NCBI RefSeq assembly: GCF_030818955.1
Contig: NZ_JAUTBF010000001.1
Span: 3,472,001 to 3,536,000, forward strand
DNA: 64,000 nucleotides
Source of the DNA: Microbacterium trichothecenolyticum
GTDB taxonomy: Bacteria > Actinomycetota > Actinomycetes > Actinomycetales > Microbacteriaceae
Reading direction: 5' to 3'
Part shown: positions 44,153 through 53,075 of the stretch, in pieces
Position numbering within the stretch: the stretch's first letter is position 1
Layout of the letters: each line of letters opens with the position of its first letter
Made by a program: the position numbers and the translations under genes
Notes under the pieces: generated by a model
What the model was told of the DNA's origin: nothing
Databases searched by the model: none
What the model saw: only the letters and a program-made list of their open reading frames with translations

Positions 44153-44620
44153 ATGGCGGAATCACGAAACCAGCCGGTGCTTGGACGACCGACCGGCGCG
44201 TTCGTCGGGGCGTCGTGGGTGGCGCTCGGGCTCGGAGCGTCGGTGTACGTCGTGGGCCTCTACAACGCACGGATGCTGCTGTCGGAGAAGGGGTTCTTCC
44301 TCGCCGTGTTCCTGCTCGGCCTCTTCGCGGCGCTCTCGGTGCAGAAGGCCGTTCGTGACCGTGCCGAAGATGTGCCGGTCACGGGCGCCTACCTCGGCGT
44401 GGCGTGGGCCATGCTGCTCGCGGCTCTCACCCTGATGACCGTCGGGCTGTGGAATGCCGAGCTGCTGCTGTCGGAGAAGGGGTTCTACGGCATCGGTTTC
44501 GCGATGAGCCTGTTCGCCGTGGTGGCGGTGCAGAAGAACGTGCGCGATCTCGCCGCGTTCCGTCGTGCGCATCCTGACGCCACACCCGCGAATCGCCCGG
44601 TGTTCCCGTCGGCGGCCTGA
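44153..44620 (+). CDS. YiaA/YiaB-family inner membrane protein
   Basis: 155 residues from ATG 44153 with GAGGGCGG upstream. Two tandem copies of a two-helix YiaAB domain: the signature LYNARMLLSEKGFF ... SVQKAVRD recurs as LWNAELLLSEKGFY ... AVQKNVRD. Four membrane helices are predicted. The family is widespread and its function is not established. It lies just inside the left edge of the accessory segment. Confidence 0.9.
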   Translation: MAESRNQPVLGRPTGAFVGASWVALGLGASVYVVGLYNARMLLSEKGFFLAVFLLGLFAALSVQKAVRDRAEDVPVTGAYLGVAWAMLLAALTLMTVGLWNAELLLSEKGFYGIGFAMSLFAVVAVQKNVRDLAAFRRAHPDATPANRPVFPSAA

Positions 44621-44697
44621 CCGGTTATGCGCGGCACCCGAGGTCGCGGCATTGCTGAGCCGGTCGCGATGCGCGCAGCCACGGCTGCGCGCGGCCT

Positions 44698-44946
44698 CTC
44701 ACCGTCGCTCGAGGCACACGAGCCGCGCCCGATCGTCCCATGAGGGCACAGGCTCGAAGCCGAACCGACGGTAGAGCCGGGTGGCGGGCTCGCGCCAGTC
44801 CCACACCGACAGGCGCACGGGCGGCACGGCACCGTCGACCGCGGCGGCGACGAGTGTCGCTCCCACGCCGTGCCCGCGGGCGCGCGGCGTCGTCCACAGG
44901 CGCGAGATGTCGGTCGCCGTCGGCGATACGGGACGACCACCACGCC
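44698..44946 (-). pseudogene. 3' fragment of a GNAT acetyltransferase gene
   Basis: About 249 bp nearly identical to the 3' end of the intact acetyltransferase gene (53075-53324): only a handful of substitutions over the first 230 bp, then a 1-nt loss near 44930 that breaks the frame. It encodes the last 75 or so residues (DISRLWTTPRARGHGVGATL to the stop). The upstream part is missing; it abuts an RNase HI fragment at 44946. Confidence 0.88.
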
Positions 44947-45181
44947 CCCTCGAGGCGCTGATCGCCATGCGTGAAGCGCGTCGGTCCGCGACGCGGTGCT
45001 CGAGCATGTGCGCGGTCACTCGGGTCACGCGCTGAACTCGTGGGTCGATGACCGTGCCGTGCGCGCCTCGCAGCATGCGGCGAAGAGCGATGAGCTCATC
45101 TGGACGTCGCCGCGTGGCCTCGACCGCCTCGATGTGGCCTCGGCGCCGCCGCATTCGGCGGCCGACCGCAACGGGCGGTGA
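44946..45181 (+). pseudogene. 3' fragment of a second RNase HI gene
   Basis: Matches the 3' third of rnhA (25262-25504) by eye at roughly three quarters of positions: EALIA, then EHVRGHSGHALNSWVDDRAVRASQHAAKSDELIWTSPRGLDRL to ADRNGR-stop. An internal gap of about 11 nt breaks the frame, and the catalytic first half (Asp, Glu, Asp) is absent. The divergence from rnhA suggests it came with foreign DNA rather than by recent copying. From 45182 to 45319 nothing is recognised. Confidence 0.85.
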
Positions 45182-45319
45182 GCCCCGCCCTCACCGGTGT
45201 GCGATCTCTCGTCGAGGTTGCGCCGGTGGGTTCACGCCACCTTCGCCCGGCACGTTCACCCGGGTCGGTCACGGATGCCGCGAAGCAGCGGATGATCTCC
45301 GACCTGATGGGCTGGCATC

Positions 45320-48076
45320 ATGTCACCTTCGAAACGACGACGGGTGGACTGGCAGCAGGATCGCGATAACGGTCCCTCGGCCTTCCGCCGCCGCACGGTG
45401 CTGACAGCGACCGCGTGGTCGATCCCCGTGCTCTCTCTCTCGGCCGCCCTTCCTGCGCATGCCGCAACCTCGGATGCCGTCTTGGTCAGCCTCTCGTTCG
45501 ACTCGCCGGGGGTGCTTCGCGGGTGCATGGTGCGAGCGATCGCGACCGTCGTCACTTCGTCCGGCGCTCCGGTCGCCGGTGCTTCGGTGGTGTTCACACC
45601 CGATTCCGGCGCCACCGTGTTGGGTTCGCGCAGCGCGACCACCGATGGATCCGGCCGGGCCGCGGTGCTGATCGATATCTCGCTCGCCAACGATCCCGGA
45701 ATGCACGCGGTGACCGCCACCAGCCAGGGGCGATCGAGCAGCGCCACCTACGAGGTCGTGGTGTCCCCGCGCTCGGCCCCCTTCGACTGGCGGGCGCGTG
45801 CCATCGCCTACGACGCGTTCGTCTACGACTGGTCGCAGCCAGGGGAGTACCCCACGATCGCCCGCGACACGACGCATCGGAACATGGATGCCGAGACCTA
45901 CAAGATGCCGTCGTACTACGGTCAGCCGATTCCCGGGGACGGCGGCCAGGAAGCCATCACCCAGCTGCCGTCGGTCGTGGGCGCCACCCTCGTCGGGATC
46001 GACAAATCCGACCAGGGCGGACGCGACTACGTCGACATGTGCCGGACCTTCTTCCAACCGCGCATCGGAGTCGGGCTGAACAACCCGGGCTCGGGCGGCG
46101 GCGGTCAGGACTCCTTCTGGTACCCGGCGACCGCGAACTTCATGCTCAGCGCCCTGGCGATGTTGTATCCGCGAGCCGCCCACTACGACGACATCTTCCG
46201 CTCCATCGCCGACAAGCACGAGGCGATGGTGCGTGCTTTGGGGGGATCTGTCGCCGACTTCACCGGCCAGGGCTTCGACTTCGAGACCATGACGCTCTCG
46301 CGCGGCTCTCGAAACGAAGGGGGTGACGCTGCTGCCGCCACGGCGGTCATCCTCATGTGGGCACATTCCCGCTTTGGCGACGCCCGATACCTCGAGGCCG
46401 CGCAGTGGGCGCTCGGCTACCTCGATCGCAGTTCGCAGAGCCTGAACTACGAGTGGGCGACCCTGCTCGCTCCGTCGGCCGCCGCTCGCCTGAATGCGAC
46501 GGCGGCGTCGAGCTTCGACGTGCGCAAGCACCTGATGTTCGTCTTACAGCAGTCGTCGGCCCGTTGGGGGTGGGGCACGATTACGGGCTCCTGGTCGGGT
46601 TACGACGTCTGGGGCCTGCAGGGCAGCGTCACCGACGGCAGCGGGTACGCGTTCGCGATGGGCTCGTTCGCGACGGCTTTCCTCGCGCCGACGGTGAAGT
46701 ACGACGTCCGGTACGTCGATCTCGTCGGGCCCCTTCTGGCGAGCGTGGCCGACGCCGCGCGTTTCTTCTACGCCGATCACATCTCCACGACGAAGCAGAT
46801 CTACGGCACGCGCTTCTCGGCCTCGCCCGCGAAGGTCATCGCCTATGAAGGTTTCCGCGCGCAAGAGGCGGGCGTGCGTCCGCGGGCGACGGGTGACCCA
46901 TCGGCGTACGGTCGCCAATGGGGTCTGCCACCGCAGACCACCGACCTCGGGCTCTACGGCTCCGGATGGGTCGGCATCTTCGCCTCGACTGTCGAGATCG
47001 TGCGCAGCGGTCTGGTGCGCATCGACGTCGACGCGCTCGACCTCGGAGCCGGCGACGGATTGCGACGATCCGTCTACGTGAACACCGCGACAAGCGGTAT
47101 CGATGTCGCCGTTCCCGTGCACGGTTCCTGCGCGCTGTACGACGTTCTGACCGACACCGTGCTCACCGATGACGCGAGCGGACAGGCGTCCATACCCCTT
47201 CCGCCGGGAGCGGCGCGTCTCGTCGTCGAGTTGCCGCCGCATCCTCGACTCGAGCGGCGTGGCGGACGAACGTTCTTCGGCAACGCCGTCGTGAACTATC
47301 GCGCGGCGGTTCCCGATGAGGCGGCGGGCCGACCCGTCACGGCCTCCTCGACCGCACCGGATTCCCGCGTCGACAACGTGGTGGATGACGAGCCCTCCAC
47401 CTCGTGGACATCTGCTCAGGCATCGGACCAATGGCTCAGTGTGGATCTGCGGGAGGTGCGATTCGTCTCGACGGTGAGCATCGACTGGGTTCGCGCTGCC
47501 CGGTCCGTTCGCGTCGATTCGTCGACGGACGGATCGACGTGGTCCCAGGCCGTCACGGTGCAAGCCACGCCAGGGACGCAGTCGATCTCCTTCCCCGCGA
47601 TCTTCGCGCGTTTCGTCCGCCTGTCGGCGATGACGGCCGTTGACGGGACGGCGGTGTCGATCTCTTCGCTGCGCGTGACCTCGGATGACCTCGCCGCGCG
47701 AGCGCTCACCGTCGCGAGTACCTCGGTCAACGCCAATACCGGGCAGATGGTCACGGACGGCGATGCTGGTACGCGGTGGGAGTCGGGCTCCGGCGATACC
47801 CAGTGGATTCTCGTCGATCTGGGGCACATACAGACGGTGAACCGCGTCCTGTTGTGGTGGGAGACCGCGTCGGCGAAGTCCTACCGCATCGACTCTTCTC
47901 TCGACGCGGTCACCTGGGCGACCTCCTTCTCCACCCGATCGTCGTCGGGTGGTCGCGAGACGGTCGACATCGCCCCCGTGCGCGCGCGGTTCCTCCGTGT
48001 TTTCTGCCTCGAGCGCAACACGCAATGGGCGTATTCCATCATCGCTCTGGGGGTCTTCGCAGCCGTCGGCAGCTGA
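45320..48076 (+). CDS. Tat-exported surface protein: Big-1, helical barrel and two F5/8C domains
   Basis: 918 residues. A twin-arginine signal (FRRRTVLTATAWSIPVLSLSAALPAHAA) precedes an Ig-like Big-1 domain (about 55-150). The central 500 residues are rich in Trp, Tyr and Ala helices (DSFWYPATANFMLSALAMLYPRA; RYLEAAQWALGYLDRSS), suggesting an alpha/alpha-toroid as in glycoside hydrolases or polysaccharide lyases. Two discoidin-like F5/8C carbohydrate-binding domains end the protein (about 670-790 and 795-918, each with a DxxxxTxWxS/G-type loop). Likely a secreted enzyme on a polysaccharide; the exact family and catalytic residues are not identified. Ribosome site is weak. Confidence 0.75.
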   Translation: MSPSKRRRVDWQQDRDNGPSAFRRRTVLTATAWSIPVLSLSAALPAHAATSDAVLVSLSFDSPGVLRGCMVRAIATVVTSSGAPVAGASVVFTPDSGATVLGSRSATTDGSGRAAVLIDISLANDPGMHAVTATSQGRSSSATYEVVVSPRSAPFDWRARAIAYDAFVYDWSQPGEYPTIARDTTHRNMDAETYKMPSYYGQPIPGDGGQEAITQLPSVVGATLVGIDKSDQGGRDYVDMCRTFFQPRIGVGLNNPGSGGGGQDSFWYPATANFMLSALAMLYPRAAHYDDIFRSIADKHEAMVRALGGSVADFTGQGFDFETMTLSRGSRNEGGDAAAATAVILMWAHSRFGDARYLEAAQWALGYLDRSSQSLNYEWATLLAPSAAARLNATAASSFDVRKHLMFVLQQSSARWGWGTITGSWSGYDVWGLQGSVTDGSGYAFAMGSFATAFLAPTVKYDVRYVDLVGPLLASVADAARFFYADHISTTKQIYGTRFSASPAKVIAYEGFRAQEAGVRPRATGDPSAYGRQWGLPPQTTDLGLYGSGWVGIFASTVEIVRSGLVRIDVDALDLGAGDGLRRSVYVNTATSGIDVAVPVHGSCALYDVLTDTVLTDDASGQASIPLPPGAARLVVELPPHPRLERRGGRTFFGNAVVNYRAAVPDEAAGRPVTASSTAPDSRVDNVVDDEPSTSWTSAQASDQWLSVDLREVRFVSTVSIDWVRAARSVRVDSSTDGSTWSQAVTVQATPGTQSISFPAIFARFVRLSAMTAVDGTAVSISSLRVTSDDLAARALTVASTSVNANTGQMVTDGDAGTRWESGSGDTQWILVDLGHIQTVNRVLLWWETASAKSYRIDSSLDAVTWATSFSTRSSSGGRETVDIAPVRARFLRVFCLERNTQWAYSIIALGVFAAVGS

Positions 48077-48172
48077 CCCGCGAATGGGCGATCGATATCA
48101 CGCACGTTCGTGCGGCGAACGAAGGAGCGGGTGAACCGCGGCGCCGGGCCACGCAGAATCCCGGCGAGATCG

Positions 48173-48237
48173 GCGAGGGAGGGAAAACCGGATTGGTTGG
48201 CTGGCCGTGGGGGGCTCGCCTGTTTCCCCTCCCTCGC
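48173..48237. terminator. Inverted repeat before the RCC1 gene
   Basis: Arms 48173-48188 and 48222-48237 (GCGAGGGAGGGAAAAC against GTTTCCCCTCCCTCGC), 16 bp with one mismatch and a 33-nt loop. It probably ends the transcript of the upstream surface protein. Confidence 0.6.
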
Positions 48238-48253
48238 TTAGAAAGCTGTCGCC

Positions 48254-51177
48254 ATGGTTGCTCCCTCCACGCCCGCTTCCTCCACGATCGCGCCGTCATC
48301 GGCGGCTGCTCCGTCCCTCTCCCGTCGCACCGTCGTGGCGGCGGGTGTCTGGGGTGCACCGGCGGTGTCCCTGGCCGCCGCCGGCCCGGCATTCGCCTCC
48401 GCCTCCGGCCAGTCGCGGGTCACGATGACCGGGCCCACGGGTGGTGTGTCGCCGACCGGAGCTGTTCCCCTGACGGTGACCGTCACCGATGCAAGCGGCA
48501 CGCCGATGGCCGGAGAGACCGTCACCCTGAGCGGTCCGGCGTCGGCATCCTTCGTCAGCACCTCTGGCGTGACCGACGGAACCGGTCGATTCGCCACGTC
48601 GTTCTCGCTCGACAAGCCGTGGATCACCCCCGGAACGACCATCACGATCACGGCGATCGTCGCCGGCACGTCCACACCCCAGGCCTTCACGGTGTTGGGG
48701 TCGGATGTGTTGGTGTCGGGGGTGAATGATCGGGGGCAGTTGGGGACGGGGTCTTCTTCTGTGGTGTCGACGCCGGTGCAGTCGTCGACGGTGTTCCCGT
48801 CGCCGGTTTCGAGCGTGGTGGGTGGGATTGGTTTCTCGTTCGCGTTGCTGGAGGACGGGTCGGTGTGGGGTGCCGGCTTGAACGGTGATGGACAACTGGG
48901 TGTGGGAGACACGGCGGTTCACTCGACGTGGGTGAAGGTGCCGTTGCCGAAGACGGCGACGCAGATTGCGGCGACGGATTCCAGCGGGTACGCGTTGCTC
49001 AGCGACGGGACGGTTTACGGGTGGGGTGGGAACGACGGCGGGCGTCTCGGAACCGGCAACACGACGTCGTCGAAAGTCCCGGTGCGGGTGCCGAACGTGT
49101 CGGGGATCACGCAGATCGCCGCGGGCGGGGCGTATCTGGCGGTGCTGGATGCGAACAAGTCGGTGTGGATGTGCGGGTGGAACGTGTCGGGTGAGCTCGG
49201 GACGGGAGACAAGAACGATCGCTATTCGATGACGAACGTGTCAGGCGTATCGAACGTCGATCAGATCGCCGCGGGCTATCACTTCATGCTGGCCCGGGTG
49301 GGTGACAAGGTGTGGTCGTGGGGTGCGAACGACTGCGGTCAGCTCGGTGTGGGGGATCAGAACGGGAGGCTGAGCCCGGTGCAGATACCGGGTCTGTCGG
49401 GTGTGGTGTCGGTGGCGGCGTCGGCGGATGCCGGTGTTTCGCGGTGTTGTCGTCGGGTCAGGCGGTGTCGTGGGGGCGTAATGACACGGGGCAGCTCGGT
49501 CAGGGCGATGCGAAGGATGTGACGTCGCCGGAGCCGAGCGTGCTCACGCCGAAGAACATGCCGTACACCAACGTGGCGTCGCTGGTCGGTACCAACAACG
49601 GTGGTGTCGCGACGCTGACCGATGGGTCGGTGAAGGTGTGGGGTTTGAACACCGCGGGTCAGTGCGGTGATGGGACGACGGATTCGCCGCGTGGGTGGGG
49701 TGTGACGCCGAAGTCGACGAACTCGCCGTACTCGGCCGTGGTGAACTCCCCGTACGGCTCATCCACCACCCAAGGCCTCTTCCTGCGCGCCTCCAGTCGT
49801 GCGACGGTCGTCGATGTCGCGAATCCGGCTGTGTCGGCGGGTACGACCGAGGCGGTGACGGTGAAGGTCACGGCCGGGACCGAGCCGATCGTCAACACCG
49901 CGGTCGCCCTGTCCGCGTCCAGCGGAGCCGTGCTCACACAGTCGTCGGGAACCACCGACGCGAACGGTGCTTTCTCGACGACGGTCACTCCCGGCGCGTG
50001 GACGACGCCGGGAACGGTCGTGACGGTCAAGGCGTCGTCGAGCGCCGGAGCCGGCTTCGACTCCTTCGCGGTTCTGGGATCCGACCTCCTGGTGAGTGGT
50101 CAGAACGCGCATGGCGAACTCGGCATCGGGTCGACGGCATCCGTTCTGACGCCGAGCCAGTCGTCGCGGGTGTTCCCCGCTCCGGTGAAGAGCGTCGCGG
50201 GAGGGAATGGCTTCTCCTTCGCGGTCCTCACCGACGGCTCGGTGTGGGGCGCAGGGCAGAACAACGCCGGTCAGCTCGGCCTGGGTGACACCACCGACCG
50301 CGCCACGTGGGCGCGGGTGAGCCTCGCCAAGACCGCGACCGCGGTAGCCGCAACGGACGGCAGCGGGTACGCGTTGCTCTCCGACGGAACCGTCTGGGGC
50401 TGGGGAAGCAACAGCTCGGGACGCCTCGGGACTGGCGACCAGAACGGCACGACCTCGCCCATCCAGGTCAAGAACGCCCGCAACATCAAGCAGATCGCAG
50501 CCGGGGGCGCTTTCCTCGCCGTCCTCGACGCGAACGGTGATGTGTGGACGTGCGGATGGAACGTCGGAGGCGAGCTCGGAACCGGCGACACGGGCGATCG
50601 GTATTCGTTGACGAAGGTCAGCGGCGTCACGAATGTCACGCAGATCGCTGCCGGCTACCACTTCATGATGGTGCGGGTCGGCGCGAACGTGTGGGTTTGG
50701 GGCGACAACGGCTACGGCCAATTGGGCGACGGCACGCAGACGCGTCGGCTGTCCCCGGTCCAGGTGCCCGGTCTGTCCAACATCGTCTCCATTTCGGCTG
50801 CGGCCGACACGGCGTTCGCGGTGACCTCGAGCGGGCAGGCGCTGTCGTGGGGGCGCAACGACTTTGGACAGCTCGGCCAGGGACCCGCGCAAGACGTGAG
50901 CCAGCCGGTTCCTTCGGTGCTGACACCCAAGAACACCCCGTTTACCAACGTCGCGACCCTCGTCGCGATGAACAACGGCGGTGTGGTCAAGCTGACCGAT
51001 GGTTCCTTCCGCACGTGGGGGAAGAACGACGCGGGCCAGAACGGCGACGGAACGACCGACAGCCCGCACGGCTGGGCGGTACAGCCCAGCGCGGCGAACA
51101 GCGCTTTCTCGGCGATTCTCAACTCTCCGTACAGCACCGCCTCGACGTCGGGGCTGTTCCTGCGGGCGCGGCGATGA
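48254..51177 (+). pseudogene. Tat-exported RCC1-repeat surface protein, internally duplicated and frameshifted
   Basis: Tat signal (SLSRRTVVAAGVWGAPAVSLAAAGPAFA), then two tandem modules, each a Big-1 domain followed by about seven RCC1-like blades (VSGVNDRGQLGTG, VWGAGLNGDGQLGVGD, VYGWGGNDGGRLGTGN and so on). The copies align at a 1379-bp offset before 49430 and at 1377 bp after 49440, so the first copy has 2 extra bases there (GATGCCGGTGTTTCGCG against GACACGGCGTTCGCG). As written, the frame stops at 49522 after 422 residues; corrected, it is 973. It could be a true lesion or a sequencing error. The first copy uses many TTG, GTG and GGG codons, unlike the second. Confidence 0.85.
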
Positions 51178-51217
51178 CACGGGAAGTCAGACGGGCTCTG
51201 TGAACAGCTGAACCGCG

Positions 51218-51264
51218 CGACGGAGCGGGTGGGGTCGGGCTGTTCGATTCTCATCCGCTCCGTC
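51218..51264. terminator. Inverted repeat after the RCC1 gene
   Basis: GACGGAGCGG (51218-51227) and CCGCTCCGTC (51255-51264), 10 bp, 27-nt loop, 40 nt after the RCC1 stop. Confidence 0.45.
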
Positions 51265-51303
51265 ACGCGTCGTCGCCGACACGGACGCCGCTGCTGACTC
51301 CCG

Positions 51304-51563
51304 TCAGCTCCCGAGCACCTCGGCCTCGATCCGGTGCACGTCCCGGTCGGCGATTCGAGGCGTCAGCACGCGCCCGCCGCGAGCGAAGCGGACCGGCCGG
51401 GAGCCGACGCGGTCGGTGGGTCGCTGGGGCCGACGATGAGGCCGGCGCGGGCGAGCAGAGCGCGGCCACCCGCGCGAGCCGTGGGCGAGGGCTCGGCGTG
51501 CGCCTTGGCATCCGCGTACCGGTCGAGGGGCGCGAGGTGCTCACGCAGCGTCGACGGAGCAGG
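51304..51563 (-). pseudogene. 3' remnant of an NAD-dependent epimerase/SDR gene
   Basis: Read on the - strand, one frame gives DRYADAKAHAE ... RALLARAGLIVGPSDP, and after a 1-nt loss near 51420 another frame continues TDRVGSRPVRFARGGRVLTP to a stop at 51304. This is the pattern of the C-terminal part of extended SDR/epimerase proteins (YxxxK-like segment, GLIVGPGDPTDR). The N-terminal Rossmann part is missing. It fills the otherwise gene-free gap beside the sigma-factor pair. Confidence 0.6.
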
Positions 51564-52337
51564 TCAGCCGACGGTGAAGTCGCCGATTCGGGTGATTCCG
51601 TCTGTGGCGTAGACGGGAATGGTGTGCGCGATCCCCTCGTTCCGCCTCTGCCACTCGAGGGCATCTTGCGGTGAGCTGAAGGAGCGCTGCGCGGTGGTGC
51701 CGTCGGCGTCTTCGAGGTCGCTCCGGCGCACATAGCCCTGCCCGCCGTCGTCGGCAATGACGGCGATGAGGTCCGGGTCTCCGTTCTCATTGATGACGCC
51801 GTAGCTCTGCCCCTGCTCGTTGATCGCCCAGTCGGTGGTTGTTGCGGTCGCGTAAGTGGCGGTCATCGACCAGCGCGCATCCGGTGATGCCGTGATCTGA
51901 ACCCTGCCGTCCATGACGTTTGAGAGAGGGAAGAGCGACGGTGCGATGCCCGGTTCGATTCCTGTTCCGAAGTCGGTCGAGGAGCAGCTGAGGCTCGAGC
52001 CGTCAGGGAAGCTGAAGTGGCCCGGGGTGAGGCATCGCAGCGAGATCACGACGCCGTTTGCGTTCTCGGGAGCTGCACCGAGATCGAGCGAACCGCTCCC
52101 GGTGAAGGTGCCGGTGGCCGTGGTGCTGATCGTGGTGATCTCCATCGCTCCGGGGAGGGGAAGGAGGCCGGTGGCGGCGGCGGTCGCGGTGCCGGCGAAC
52201 AAGGCGAGGGCTGTGACTCCTCCGCCGAGCCACCACCGGCGCCGTGTCGATGTGACCCGGGCGGCAGTGTCGATGTGGTCAATGAGAGCGGTTCGGAAGG
52301 CGCCGGCGAAGTCGTCGCTCATCTGCGGGACGGTCAT
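51564..52337 (-). CDS. Single-pass membrane protein paired with an ECF sigma factor, putative anti-sigma factor
   Basis: 257 residues. A short N-terminal cytoplasmic part (MSDDFAGAFRTALIDHIDTAARVTSTRRR), one membrane helix (WWLGGGVTALALFAGTATAAATGLL) and an outside domain of about 200 residues with a C-terminal alpha/beta module (EDADGTTAQRSFSSPQDALEWQRRN). The gene overlaps the sigma-factor stop by 4 nt, the usual sign of an anti-sigma partner, but the zinc HxxxCxxC motif of the common class is absent. It may sense the cell surface. Confidence 0.65.
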   Translation of the reverse strand: MTVPQMSDDFAGAFRTALIDHIDTAARVTSTRRRWWLGGGVTALALFAGTATAAATGLLPLPGAMEITTISTTATGTFTGSGSLDLGAAPENANGVVISLRCLTPGHFSFPDGSSLSCSSTDFGTGIEPGIAPSLFPLSNVMDGRVQITASPDARWSMTATYATATTTDWAINEQGQSYGVINENGDPDLIAVIADDGGQGYVRRSDLEDADGTTAQRSFSSPQDALEWQRRNEGIAHTIPVYATDGITRIGDFTVG

Positions 52338-52924
52338 GACGGTTCTCCTAGCGTTGCCTGGAGGTACAGGTCGAGGGTGGGATGCCCGAGGTGTTCGCGC
52401 AGGGCGGTCCGCGCACGGTGCAGCCTTGTCCGGGTCGTGCCGGCGCTCAACCCGAGCACGGGTGCGGCATCGGTAGGGCTGTAACCCTCGATCATCACGA
52501 GCGTGACCAGGTGTAGGTCGGGCGGGGAGAGCCGCGCCAACGCCTCAGCGAGGCGCTGGTCTGCGAGTTCGTCGCTCAGAGCGACGTCCTCCGCTGACCG
52601 GTGATGTTCTCCATGAGGAAGAGCGTCGAGCAGGGCGCGGTAGCGGCGGCGGCTTCGGGTGAGGTTCCGTGCGGTGTTGGTCGTGGTGACCAGCAGCCAA
52701 GGAAGGACCGACCCCTCGATGAGTCGCACGGACCCGCGTCGACGCCACAGCTCAAGGAACGCGATCGCTGTTGCGTCCTCGGCATCGTGGGTGTCGACCA
52801 GGAGACGGTACGCGTGTCTGAAGACGCGGGCGCGATGCCGATCGAAGATCAGCCCGAATGCCGCGCCATCTCCGGAAGAGCCTCGCTCCCACGTCTCTGC
52901 GTCACCACTCTCGGTCGCGTCCAT
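52334..52924 (-). CDS. ECF-type RNA polymerase sigma factor
   Basis: 196 residues. Region 2 (FGLIFDRHRARVFRHAYRLLVDTHDAEDATAIAFLELWRRR) and region 4 HTH (ALARLSPPDLHLVTLVMIEGYSPTDAAPVLGLSAGTTRTRLHRARTALREHL) are both clear. It would redirect polymerase to a small regulon, plausibly including the surface proteins nearby. The start is ATG 52924; upstream on its strand lies GTAAC, a possible ECF-type -35 for self-activation, without a convincing -10. Confidence 0.92.
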   Translation of the reverse strand: MDATESGDAETWERGSSGDGAAFGLIFDRHRARVFRHAYRLLVDTHDAEDATAIAFLELWRRRGSVRLIEGSVLPWLLVTTTNTARNLTRSRRRYRALLDALPHGEHHRSAEDVALSDELADQRLAEALARLSPPDLHLVTLVMIEGYSPTDAAPVLGLSAGTTRTRLHRARTALREHLGHPTLDLYLQATLGEPS

Positions 52925-53023
52925 ACTCAGTAGTGTCCGGGCTGCCTCGCAGCGTTACGGTACGACGGGTCTCGTCTGCTGGCCCGATCGAACGTCTTTG
53001 CCCGCGCAGCAAGACAGCGTGTC

Positions 53024-53057
53024 GAGTGCTGACGCCCCTCAGCGTCCGAGCACCCCG
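53024..53057 (+). repeat. Right copy of the sdaA-tail repeat
   Basis: Matches 44015-44048 (the sdaA stop region) at about 30 of 34 positions, including GAGTGCTGACGCCC. It stands 18 bp from the 3' end of the acetyltransferase gene, marking the right edge of the accessory segment. Confidence 0.6.
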
Positions 53058-53075
53058 CCCACCCGAGCACCCCGC

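Noticed and set aside
49312-51177. A separate second RCC1 gene
   Set aside because: No start codon with a ribosome site or signal peptide; alignment with the first module shows it is the continuation of one gene after a 2-nt insertion.
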